Under the pieces are notes generated by a model. It saw only the letters and a list, made by a program, of their open reading frames with translations, was not told the DNA's origin and did no database searches. From NCBI RefSeq assembly GCF_000166395.1, contig NC_014655.1:2418001-2482000 (forward strand): a DNA stretch of 64,000 nt. The letters are read 5' to 3'. Shown in pieces: positions 16,698-23,488 of the stretch. The position numbers were made by a program, and so were the translations under genes. This stretch comes from Leadbetterella byssophila DSM 17132. GTDB lineage: Bacteria > Bacteroidota > Bacteroidia > Cytophagales > Spirosomataceae. Each line of letters begins with the position of its first letter. Position 1 is the first letter of the stretch.

Positions 16698-16698
16698 A

Positions 16699-16980
16699 TC
16701 AGTACAAATGGATCAACTGGGAAAGTAAACCGAGATCTGCATCTACCTTGATGCGCACACCGTTAGGATAGATAACCTCAACTTCCCCTTTCTTGCACAT
16801 CTTATCGATCGATAAAAAGCTTCTTGTGCCAGGGGCATGGACTTTACTGCGCGAAAACCAGTAATAAAATGTAGCAGTACTGATTCCATTTTCCTCGCAG
16901 TAACGCTTCTTGCTCTTACCGCTCTGATGCCAGTCTGCTAGCATCGCAGACATCTGTAATTTCTTTTCTTCTTTGCTCAT
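16699..16980 (-). CDS. tnpA: IS66 accessory protein TnpA
   Basis: 93 residues, intact. The N-terminal helix-turn-helix (SGKSKKRYCEENGISTATFYYWFSRS) is followed by a beta-type end (EVEVIYPNGVRIKVDADLGLLSQLIHLY). The protein belongs to the IS66 Orf1/TnpA group, thought to bind DNA or act with TnpB. It is the reference that shows the single-base loss in the copy-1 gene. It ends with LIHLY just before tnpB. Confidence 0.9.
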   Translation of the reverse strand: MSKEEKKLQMSAMLADWHQSGKSKKRYCEENGISTATFYYWFSRSKVHAPGTRSFLSIDKMCKKGEVEVIYPNGVRIKVDADLGLLSQLIHLY

Positions 16981-17038
16981 AAAGCAAAGGTCTGCTTAAT
17001 AAACCGCTCATAAAATATGTACTTGGTCGGGCGGATAC

Positions 17039-17308
17039 AACTATTCTAAAATCTATGCATGTGTTGAGGATACTGGAACGAGGCAAAGGTTACGGCAATT
17101 AGTGCGTGAACTTGAACCGTTCCCTGAAATGGTATCAATTGGTTCTGAACAGGAGCTTATTAGTTTACTGCAAAAATCACCTGAGAGACCGACAGAAGAA
17201 CGTAAAAAAGGTTACAGAATAACGGTGCAGCACAAAGCTATAACCCCTGAGGAAGCCAGTATTAAACGGGCAATTATTGAAAGTATCGCTAGGAATACAA
17301 AACCTTAA
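17039..17308 (+). pseudogene. Unknown gene truncated by IS66 copy 2
   Basis: The frame is open exactly from the IS66 right end: NYSKIYACVEDTGTRQRLRQ, then LEPFPEMVSIGSEQELI, and ending IKRAIIESIARNTKP. 89 codons remain. The start and an unknown part of the N-terminus have been removed. The 3' end overlaps the convergent XRE regulator by 4 bp. The fragment is charged and helical and no family is recognised; it could be a defence, regulatory or plasmid protein tail. GTG at 17102 could allow a short product, but there is no supporting evidence. Confidence 0.5.
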
Positions 17309-17667
17309 TGATTCCCCTCTATGAGTTTTTCTATAATCTTTTGGAGGCGTTCAATCTCAGCATTCTTAGCAGCTAACATCTCGTCATACAACTCTTTGGG
17401 AGTAGAGGTATAGGTTTCAATATTACCGATGGCTTGCTGTGTTCCTTTATTAGATTGAAAGTTTATAATTACTGGTTGATGACTCATGATATCAAGAGGG
17501 CTAACATTAAGTACACTAGCAATTTTTTCAATCATTTCTCCCGTAATCTTTATCTTATCACTCTCATATAGTGAATATGTACTTTGAGAAATATCGAGTT
17601 CATCTGCGACATTCTCCTGAGAAAGCCCCCTCATTTCACGTATCATTCTAATCTTTGCTCCGTACAT
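17305..17667 (-). CDS. XRE-family transcriptional regulator
   Basis: 120 residues. Residues 4-60 form a lambda-Cro/XRE helix-turn-helix (IRMIREMRGLSQENVADELD, ISQSTYSLYESDKIKITGEM), with a C-terminal amphipathic segment (YDEMLAAKNAEIERLQKIIEKLI) that looks like a dimerising coiled coil. Such proteins often repress their own or neighbouring genes in mobile islands. The gene is read away from the secreted-protein genes at 17.8-20.7 kb. The 106 bp between it and the next start (17668-17773) is AT-rich and probably holds divergent promoters, so regulation of that group is a reasonable guess. Confidence 0.85.
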   Translation of the reverse strand: MYGAKIRMIREMRGLSQENVADELDISQSTYSLYESDKIKITGEMIEKIASVLNVSPLDIMSHQPVIINFQSNKGTQQAIGNIETYTSTPKELYDEMLAAKNAEIERLQKIIEKLIEGNH

Positions 17668-17773
17668 GGTATCAAAGGTATAAAGAAAAATTATATCAAT
17701 AATATTTTATTAGAATGGTTAATAAGGTTTTTTTCTAAGTCTTTAAAACTTTGTCAGGAAAATCAATAACACT

Positions 17774-18461
17774 ATGAAACCCATTATCATTTTCTTTTTA
17801 TTTTTATTACCCCCCATTAACGAGCTATAGTCAAATAAGATTCGATGCTGAGGAAATGGTCTTTATGTATTACCTCAAAGATTTTTTGGGCGATAAAGCA
17901 CAATCTTATAGCCAGTTTAATGATTCCTATTACAAACAATATTGTGAAATCTTTCATACCAAGGAGTTCAATAAGTCTATGAATGAATTTGATAGGCAAG
18001 AATTCCGTGCCAAAATGCAGGAAAGGATGAGAGATGGTATAAGAGCAGTAATAAATAGAGAACAATTTTATTACCTCAGAGAAGCTAGACTCAGTGAATA
18101 TAATTTTGGGGCTCAATTATTTAGTTTCCCAGGTTCTGCCCTACCGTATTTTAAGTATTTCTTTTATGCCTCAGATGGTGGCGTAAGGATTAGGTTAAAT
18201 ACCGTGAATGAGAATAAATTCAATTTCGTCTTAAGAATGACCCCTGAAAAAGCACGGGAATATTTAACAAAACACCCAAATCGAACAGTTTACTTACTAC
18301 AAACCTATTCATTTCTTGATGAAAAACAACAAACAGGCACTTGGACAAATGAGAATGTGAGAAATAAAACTGTATATGTCACCCTTAATAGTGTTCTTGT
18401 CTTTTCTGATAAAAGTAGGAGGAATCTAATTGCCTCCTTTGAGCCAGCAAACCAAGACTAA
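17774..18461 (+). pseudogene. Secreted protein of unknown function, frameshifted in signal peptide
   Basis: The ATG at 17774 opens a signal peptide (MKPIIIFFLFLLPP) that runs out of frame at six C (17810-17815). With five C the frame would continue LTSYSQIRFDAEEMVFMYYL into the long open frame, giving a 228-residue secreted protein cleaved near TSYS-Q. The mature part is rich in aromatic and charged residues (YYKQYCEIFHTKEFNKSMNE, then TPEKAREYLTKHPNRTVYLL) and matches no family I know. It is the first of four plus-strand secreted or membrane genes. The lesion could be a real frameshift, phase variation or a base-call error in the C run. Confidence 0.6.
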
Positions 18462-18579
18462 CAGAAAAAACTTGTTTATCTACAATAAGTTAGTTATCAT
18501 TGTATTATGAATACGAAAACTTCAAATAGTTACGATACGGATTAGTAGAATGTATTCATGGTTACGCCATAGAATACAC

Positions 18580-18610
18580 GCCCAAAGCCACCACGGTTTT
18601 GGGCTTTTTT
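18580..18610 (+). terminator. Rho-independent terminator
   Basis: The stem GCCCAAA (18580-18586) pairs with TTTGGGC (18598-18604), with an inner GCCACCACGGT part, followed directly by six T. This is a strong plus-strand terminator, 120 bp after the frameshifted secreted gene and before the next gene. Confidence 0.8.
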
Positions 18611-18742
18611 ATTGCCCTACTCTCACCAACGCTCACTTATTTTTTAGCATATTAACATGGCTCATAAAGTATGAATTCTATCAATACTACTTTCTCTTTC
18701 GTCCTCAGATATTTGCTTTCCCAAACCATTTACCACTTTTTT

Positions 18743-19318
18743 ATGAAATTCTTTATACTTCCCCTTATTTCTATTGCTCTTGTATGTAGCAATACTTCAT
18801 ATGCCCAAAATGCACCTTGTAAGACCAAAGTAGAAGTTGATGACTTCACTGGAGAAACCAAACTATATTCCCAAGGAGTAGAAGTAATCGTACGCCGTAA
18901 TATGGTACTCAGCAGTAAGGTACTTTCGTGGTATTTGAGAATATCATTCGAGAAGGAAAGTGATATTTTCTTACGTGTGAGACACGAAACAAATGATGAC
19001 ATTCAGCTATCGTTAGTTACAGGTCTTGATGTAAAGTTTTATGACGGTTCAGTTCTTCGACTTAGTGACCCTATTGATAAGGGAGAAAAAGCAGGAAAGT
19101 TTCTAGTTGACAGATGGGAACGAAACTACTCCTCCCTATTCATCTTAACTAAAGACCAGCTTGATATGTTTGCCTCAAAAAAGATTGTGAAATGCCGTGC
19201 AGTATTTGCTGCTAACAAGTTAGACCCGACTTTTGAAAAGGAGATTAAAACCAATGTTGCAAGCAAAGTACAAAAAGAGGCAGGATGCTTTTTAGACACC
19301 CTATTGACCCACCAATAA
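18743..19318 (+). CDS. Secreted protein of unknown function
   Basis: 191 residues starting at ATG 18743, chosen because it gives a signal peptide (MKFFILPLISIALVCSNTSYA, cleavage before QNAPC). The mature part contains KTKVEVDDFTGETKLYSQGVEV, a beta-rich middle and three cysteines (NAPCKTK, KCRAVF, GCFLDT). It resembles Bacteroidota periplasmic or secreted proteins of unknown function with a 'KxDxFTGExxYxS' opening. It lies 13 bp before the outer-membrane beta-barrel gene and they are probably co-transcribed. Function unknown. Confidence 0.6.
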   Translation: MKFFILPLISIALVCSNTSYAQNAPCKTKVEVDDFTGETKLYSQGVEVIVRRNMVLSSKVLSWYLRISFEKESDIFLRVRHETNDDIQLSLVTGLDVKFYDGSVLRLSDPIDKGEKAGKFLVDRWERNYSSLFILTKDQLDMFASKKIVKCRAVFAANKLDPTFEKEIKTNVASKVQKEAGCFLDTLLTHQ

Positions 19319-19331
19319 TCAAGCAATTATC

Positions 19332-19976
19332 ATGAAAAAGAAAATACTTCTTTCGGTATCCCTATTCTCTTTCACCTTTGGTGTCAATGCTCAAACCATC
19401 ACTGCCAAAGCAGGACTAAATGCTAACACTATGTATCTCCGTTCTTCATATGGCAAGGAACCAACGGACAACCTTTTAGGATTCCATATCGGGGGAGTAA
19501 TAGATATTCCTGTGTATGAAAAGATTTCAATTGAAGGTGGTTTACTTATATCTCAGAAAGGGGTAAAGGAAAAGTATTCTGAGGAAGAATACAGTCATAG
19601 ACCACTTTACTTAGATATTCCCATTGTTGGAAAATACACACATCAGTTAGATAACTCTCTTTCCATATATGGCTCCATTGGCACCTACTTCGGTTTTGGT
19701 GTCGGGGGTACGACCCAAAGAATTGACACCTATAGTGGTGTAAACTCATACAAACGTCCGATACCTTGGGGAAGCTACAATGGTGCTGATATCAATTTAA
19801 AAACAACGGATGCCGGTATCATACTTGGAGGTGGGGTTTCATTTAACTCTTTTCTATTGGGGATTAGCTATAATGTTGGAGTGGCAAATATTTTGACCTA
19901 TGGCAACGTCACAGGAACCAAATTAGCCAATAGAGTTTTTTCTCTTTCGCTGGGGTACAAACTATTTGAATTTTAA
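19332..19976 (+). CDS. Outer-membrane beta-barrel protein (OMP_b-brl type)
   Basis: 214 residues. The signal peptide ends NAQ, followed by KAGLNANTMYLRSS, typical of the small 'porin family' barrel domain in Bacteroidota. About eight to ten amphipathic strands follow (FHIGGVIDIPVYEKISIEGG, LDIPIVGKYTH, LSIYGSIGTYFGFGVGG, LGISYNVGVAN). It ends LSLGYKLFEF, with the terminal aromatic residue expected for BAM-dependent insertion. Specific function unknown. The gene is intact and likely shares a transcript with its upstream neighbour. Confidence 0.82.
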   Translation: MKKKILLSVSLFSFTFGVNAQTITAKAGLNANTMYLRSSYGKEPTDNLLGFHIGGVIDIPVYEKISIEGGLLISQKGVKEKYSEEEYSHRPLYLDIPIVGKYTHQLDNSLSIYGSIGTYFGFGVGGTTQRIDTYSGVNSYKRPIPWGSYNGADINLKTTDAGIILGGGVSFNSFLLGISYNVGVANILTYGNVTGTKLANRVFSLSLGYKLFEF

Positions 19977-20011
19977 TACAAACGTGTTCACGTATAGAAA
20001 AACCTGTCTTT

Positions 20012-20683
20012 ATGAAAAAATCACTATTCTTCCTATGCTGTCTGTTCCTGTCCATTACCGTAGTAGCACAATCTCTAAAGGCTGATGTGATTATTACATG
20101 AGATAACACAAAAATTGAGGCTATTATTCAGGAAATAAATAACACCACTATTAAGTACAGGCGTTTTTCAAACCAAAAGGGGCCGCTCTTTACTATTGAA
20201 AAAACAGAGGTAGTCTCAGTTCTGTATGCCAATGGAGAGGTAGAAGATTTTGAGGATATACATGCTGTGCCGAATCTACAACCAAAACCAAGAAATGATT
20301 TTGAGACAAGGATATTAAATGAAAGTGATGAGTATCTTTTGCAGATGTTTCAGCGAAAAAAGAACTATGCAAAAAATGGAACTATTACCGGAATTGTGTT
20401 TACCGGATTAGCAGCTGGATGTTTTATTTTAGGAGCAAGTTCAGAAGGGCAGAATCCAAACAGTATTGATGGCTTGAAAAGGGGGTTAGTGTCAGGTGCT
20501 ATCTTTGGTACATTTGCATCTTTAATCTGGATAAATAAAGGGAAACACAGTTCTCACGCAAAATACATTGAACAGGAATTGTTAAGACGTAAAATTGACC
20601 CGAGGGCTTTTTCTTTAAGAATACAGCCAAGCTATGACCCACTATTACATGCTCCAACCCTGACACTTCGCGCTAGATTTTAA
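20012..20683 (+). pseudogene. Membrane-associated protein interrupted by TGA (codon 30)
   Basis: The ATG at 20012 encodes a signal peptide (MKKSLFFLCCLFLSITVVAQ). The frame then reads ADVIIT-stop-DNTKIEAIIQEINN with TGA at 20099-20101, and continues open for 193 more codons. The region around the stop follows a common Bacteroidota pattern, 'D-x-I-x-x-K-x-G-x-x-I-x-A-x-V-x-E-I', and leads into PLFTIEKTEVVSVLYANGEV. Two membrane segments follow (GTITGIVFTGLAAGCFILGA and GLVSGAIFGTFASLIWI). A CGA-to-TGA or AGA-to-TGA change is the likely lesion. Without it the product would be 223 residues. A start after the stop would lose the signal peptide. Confidence 0.7.
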
Positions 20684-20753
20684 TTACCAAAGACTTAATA
20701 ATAAATGTTCTGAGAAGCTGAAATGTTTCAGTATTGAAAAATGAGACTCCTTT

Positions 20754-21089
20754 TCAGGTAGCCTCATTGTCTAAAATTTTCACTATTTTTTCTATCATTC
20801 TTTTATACGGAATTGTCTGTCCAGTCTCCCATGAACAAATGGTAGATCCATCAACTGACAGCAGTTTCCCCATTTTCTTCTGACTTAATCCGCGTGTTAG
20901 CCGAAATGCTTTTATCCTACCCCCTAATATCTCCTCTGACACTTCAAAAGGAACATATCCAAGGAAATCTATTATGTGCGGATAAAAATGAACCTGCGGC
21001 TTGCTTCTGCCGTTTTCCCACCCGGTGATAGTGTCTTCACTCGTATTAAATAACCGAGCGACATCAGCTTGAAATAAACGCAAGTCCAT
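20754..21089 (-). CDS. Double helix-turn-helix (XRE-like) regulator, probably N-truncated
   Basis: 111 residues with two HTH units: LFQADVARLFNTSEDTITGW, then LSQKKMGKLLSVDGSTICSW. Each is followed by the ENGRSKPQ / ETGQTIPY motif seen in Bacteroidota double-XRE proteins. Those usually begin about ten to fifteen residues earlier with a '...DHIRKRR' helix. Here HIRQKR can be read just before the ATG, but a stop lies immediately upstream. The gene is therefore either short or damaged at its 5' end, right beside the comM break. Confidence 0.72.
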   Translation of the reverse strand: MDLRLFQADVARLFNTSEDTITGWENGRSKPQVHFYPHIIDFLGYVPFEVSEEILGGRIKAFRLTRGLSQKKMGKLLSVDGSTICSWETGQTIPYKRMIEKIVKILDNEAT

Positions 21090-21196
21090 CCTCTTTTGAC
21101 GAATATGTTAGCCTATGGTCTTGGGTTCCTCTGGATACCAGTATACATACGGTTTCCGCACTGTTTTCTCGTATCGCAAAAAAGGCAACGCAACAA

Positions 21197-21682
21197 TGTC
21201 CATGCGGGTATTATAACCATCCCGACAAAGAATGCAGTTGCGTATCCGGCACCGTTCAGAAATACCTGAACAAGGTTTCAGGACCCTTGCTGGATAGGAT
21301 TGACTTACATGTAGAAGTTACACCGGTGAGCTTTGACCAGATCTCCAGTTCCCGCAAGAGAGAAACTTCTGAAGAAATACGAGAAAGAGTGGTTAAAGCT
21401 CGAAAGATCCAGGAAATAAGATTTCAAGATCATCCGGGGATACATTGTAATGCCCTTATGCCACCAGAGATGGTGAAGGAAATTTGTCAAATTGGCGAAC
21501 CGGGAAAATTGCTATTAAAAAGAGCCATGGAAAAAATAGGTCTTTCCGCTCGTGCCTATGACCGCATCCTGAAAGTATCCCGCACCATTGCCGACCTGGC
21601 AGAATCTGAAGAGATCCGAATTGAGCATTTGGCAGAAGCCATACAGTACCGGAGTTTGGATAGAGAGAATTGGGCGGGTTGA
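21197..21682 (+). pseudogene. comM: comM (Mg-chelatase-like ATPase), C-terminal fragment
   Basis: The frame is open from about 21197 and reads CPCGYYNHPDKECSC, YLNKVSGPLLDRIDLHVEV and later KIGLSARAYDRILKVSRTIA, then EHLAEAIQYRSLDRENW. These are the zinc-ribbon-like, arginine-finger and C-terminal blocks of the YifB/ComM family, AAA+ proteins that aid branch migration in natural transformation. The N-terminal two thirds (Lon-like domain, Walker A and B) are missing. Residues just before CPC do not match the usual 'FMLVASMNPCPC' well, which marks the damaged junction. No start codon is retained. The fragment marks the edge of the accessory region. Confidence 0.85.
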
Positions 21683-21820
21683 ATGAGGGCAACTGAGAGA
21701 ACTTCAACCCATATCTATTAGGTATTGTTTCCTTATTTTTGAAGTCACCATACTTTTCCTTAGGAAAAAGAAGCCTGCTTCACCCTATGTAATACCCTAT
21801 TATATTTGCCTTTGGTATCA

Positions 21821-21843
21821 AAAAAAAGCGGACCGAAGTCCGC
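21821..21843 (-). terminator. Terminator of the SusC/SusD operon
   Basis: The stem GCGGAC (21828-21833), loop CGAA and GTCCGC (21838-21843) is followed on the minus strand by seven U. It lies 8 bp past the susD stop. Confidence 0.88.
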
Positions 21844-21850
21844 CCTTTTA

Positions 21851-23476
21851 TCAGTAACCGTCATTTTGGGGATATGATTTTCCTAAGAGGTTCATTTCAG
21901 CTAGTGGAATGGCCCAATTCACCATATGAGGTCTCATACGAGTTCTAGCTTCTGAACGGAATGGGAAAGGATCTTCAGGAGTGTTCGCATGACCTGGGGA
22001 GTTTTCTGCGCTTAAATCTCCTCTTTTGCCATATCCTGCGTGATCCACGATATATTCATACAGTTTACCGGTACGCTTCAGCATATACCATCTTCTCCCT
22101 TCAAAAGCTAATTCCCTTGCTTGCTCATCTAAGATGTCCTGTAAGGTGATTGTTGTTCGCTCTTTCACTCCAGCACGTTTTCTCACAGCGTTCAATTGAG
22201 CCAGAGCTTCTCCGGTATTTCCTAGCATCAAATTCGCCTCAGCCGCAAACAAATAAGTTTCTGCTAGTCGTGCCATCATAATATTCTTTGTTTGCGTATC
22301 TACTGTAGGATTACCGTCATCGGGGAAGTATTTTTTACAACCTGCATTCAAACGAATAAAGAAGGCATTTCTATCTGCCGCCAGTGGTGCGAATTCTTTC
22401 CAAGTATCGTGCACTATTTTCTCCCCTATCACCTTACCGGCCGGTAGAGTTGCAGGATCATTGTACACATAATCCTGAATATAGTAAGATCCTTTTATGC
22501 GGGTATCATTTGGATCCTCATTCAATAGATCGCGCAGATAGTTGTTCATGGTTAACCAACCAAACCCTCTGCCGCCTTGCTCCACCGTATACTTAGACCC
22601 GGGCATCAATTCTGCATAGTTAGGCATCAAGTTAAAGTTGATCTTATTGGGACCACCGTTCACCAAGACCTTAAATTGGAGGGCCCAGAGCGTTTCAGAA
22701 TGATTCAAGTCTCCTTTGAACACTAAACCTGTAGAGGACAAAAGACTATGCGCTCCGGAATTAATAACAGCCTCTGCTTGAAATTTTGCTTCCTTCCAAT
22801 CTTTTTGCCAAAGGGCTACTTCCGCCCTGAGATGTCTAGCCATGCCCTGTGTGATGCGTCCAGGTTCAGAAGTTTTGTAATCTAACTTTTGGATGGCATC
22901 ATTCAGATCCGCAATCACTAGAGCGTAGATATCTGCCTCTGATGACTTGTTGGTTATCACCTTAGCCACATTATCCGGACGCGTAGGTTCAGTGGTTATG
23001 TAGATATTATTGAATAAACGAAAAAGAGTGAATACGGAGTTTGCTCGGAAGAATTTAGCTTCTCCCAAAACCTTATTCTTCCTCTCCTGACTCATGCCCT
23101 GTAGCTTTTCAGCAGATTCAATGATGGCATTTGCCCGGTCCATGATGCGGTAATAAAGTTTCCAATAATCCGAGTGAACGTAGGAGTTTTCCGGTGTTGT
23201 ACCTTGAATCATTCTTCCGTAGTTAGAAATCTCCCCACCACGCGGGAGGGTCAAATCATCTTTGGCATCAATCACTATAGGATTCGAACCATTATTCGCC
23301 ATATTCTCCCAAAAAGAGCGCTGTATATTGTACAAACCTACCACTCCTGCTTCAAGTCCGTCAGGAGTATTGTATACAAAGTCAGCTGTAAAGGAAGCAG
23401 CCGCCTTTTCGGTTAAAAATTTCTCACAACTGCTCAAACCGAGCAAAAGCACTATATATAGTATCGTATTTTTCAT
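21851..23476 (-). CDS. SusD/RagB-family nutrient-binding lipoprotein
   Basis: 541 residues. The lipoprotein signal MKNTILYIVLLLGLSSC places the Cys at residue 17. The N-terminal SusD TPR-like region (TPDGLEAGVVGLYNIQRSFW, GEAKFFRANSVFTLFRLFNN) and the C-terminal RagB region (RLAETYLFAAEANLMLGNTG, LNAVRKRAGV, LDEQARELAFEGRRWYMLKR) are complete. SusD proteins sit on the cell surface as a lid on their SusC partner and capture oligosaccharides or other large nutrients. It follows susC by 12 bp. The operon has its own sigma/FecR pair; the substrate cannot be read from the sequence. Confidence 0.95.
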   Translation of the reverse strand: MKNTILYIVLLLGLSSCEKFLTEKAAASFTADFVYNTPDGLEAGVVGLYNIQRSFWENMANNGSNPIVIDAKDDLTLPRGGEISNYGRMIQGTTPENSYVHSDYWKLYYRIMDRANAIIESAEKLQGMSQERKNKVLGEAKFFRANSVFTLFRLFNNIYITTEPTRPDNVAKVITNKSSEADIYALVIADLNDAIQKLDYKTSEPGRITQGMARHLRAEVALWQKDWKEAKFQAEAVINSGAHSLLSSTGLVFKGDLNHSETLWALQFKVLVNGGPNKINFNLMPNYAELMPGSKYTVEQGGRGFGWLTMNNYLRDLLNEDPNDTRIKGSYYIQDYVYNDPATLPAGKVIGEKIVHDTWKEFAPLAADRNAFFIRLNAGCKKYFPDDGNPTVDTQTKNIMMARLAETYLFAAEANLMLGNTGEALAQLNAVRKRAGVKERTTITLQDILDEQARELAFEGRRWYMLKRTGKLYEYIVDHAGYGKRGDLSAENSPGHANTPEDPFPFRSEARTRMRPHMVNWAIPLAEMNLLGKSYPQNDGY

Positions 23477-23488
23477 GTTTTCTCAGTA

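Larger units (their letters stand above)
12849..17038 (-). mobile_element. IS66-family element, copy 2, carrying a group II intron
   Basis: A 4190-bp unit: a 2326-bp IS66 with the same ends as copy 1 (left GTATCCGCCCGAC at 12849; right end reverse-complement at 17026-17038), enlarged by a 1864-bp intron in tnpC. Genes are in the same orientation as copy 1. The 8-bp flanks (CTTTCAAA and AACTATTC) do not match each other or those of copy 1. It cuts an IS3 remnant on the left and an unknown gene on the right. tnpC has a nonsense codon and a frameshift besides the intron. Confidence 0.92.

Noticed and set aside
6841-17038. A composite IS66 transposon carrying the subtilase cassette.
   Set aside because: The copies are in direct orientation, but the outer flanks share no target duplication and both copies adjoin unrelated broken genes.
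18501-18663. A short frame reading ECIHGYAIEYTPKATTVLGF then a hydrophobic run.
   Set aside because: No start codon, and it spans a strong terminator, so chance reading is more likely.
11147-20101. TGA read as a sense codon (alternative code or recoding).
   Set aside because: TGA serves as a normal stop for genes here, for example FecR (35391) and the ECF sigma gene (36302), and the two internal TGA codons lie only in a decaying region.
21287-21682. A complete small ATPase gene starting at TTG 21287.
   Set aside because: The same frame is open further upstream with ComM motifs, so this is only part of a truncated gene.
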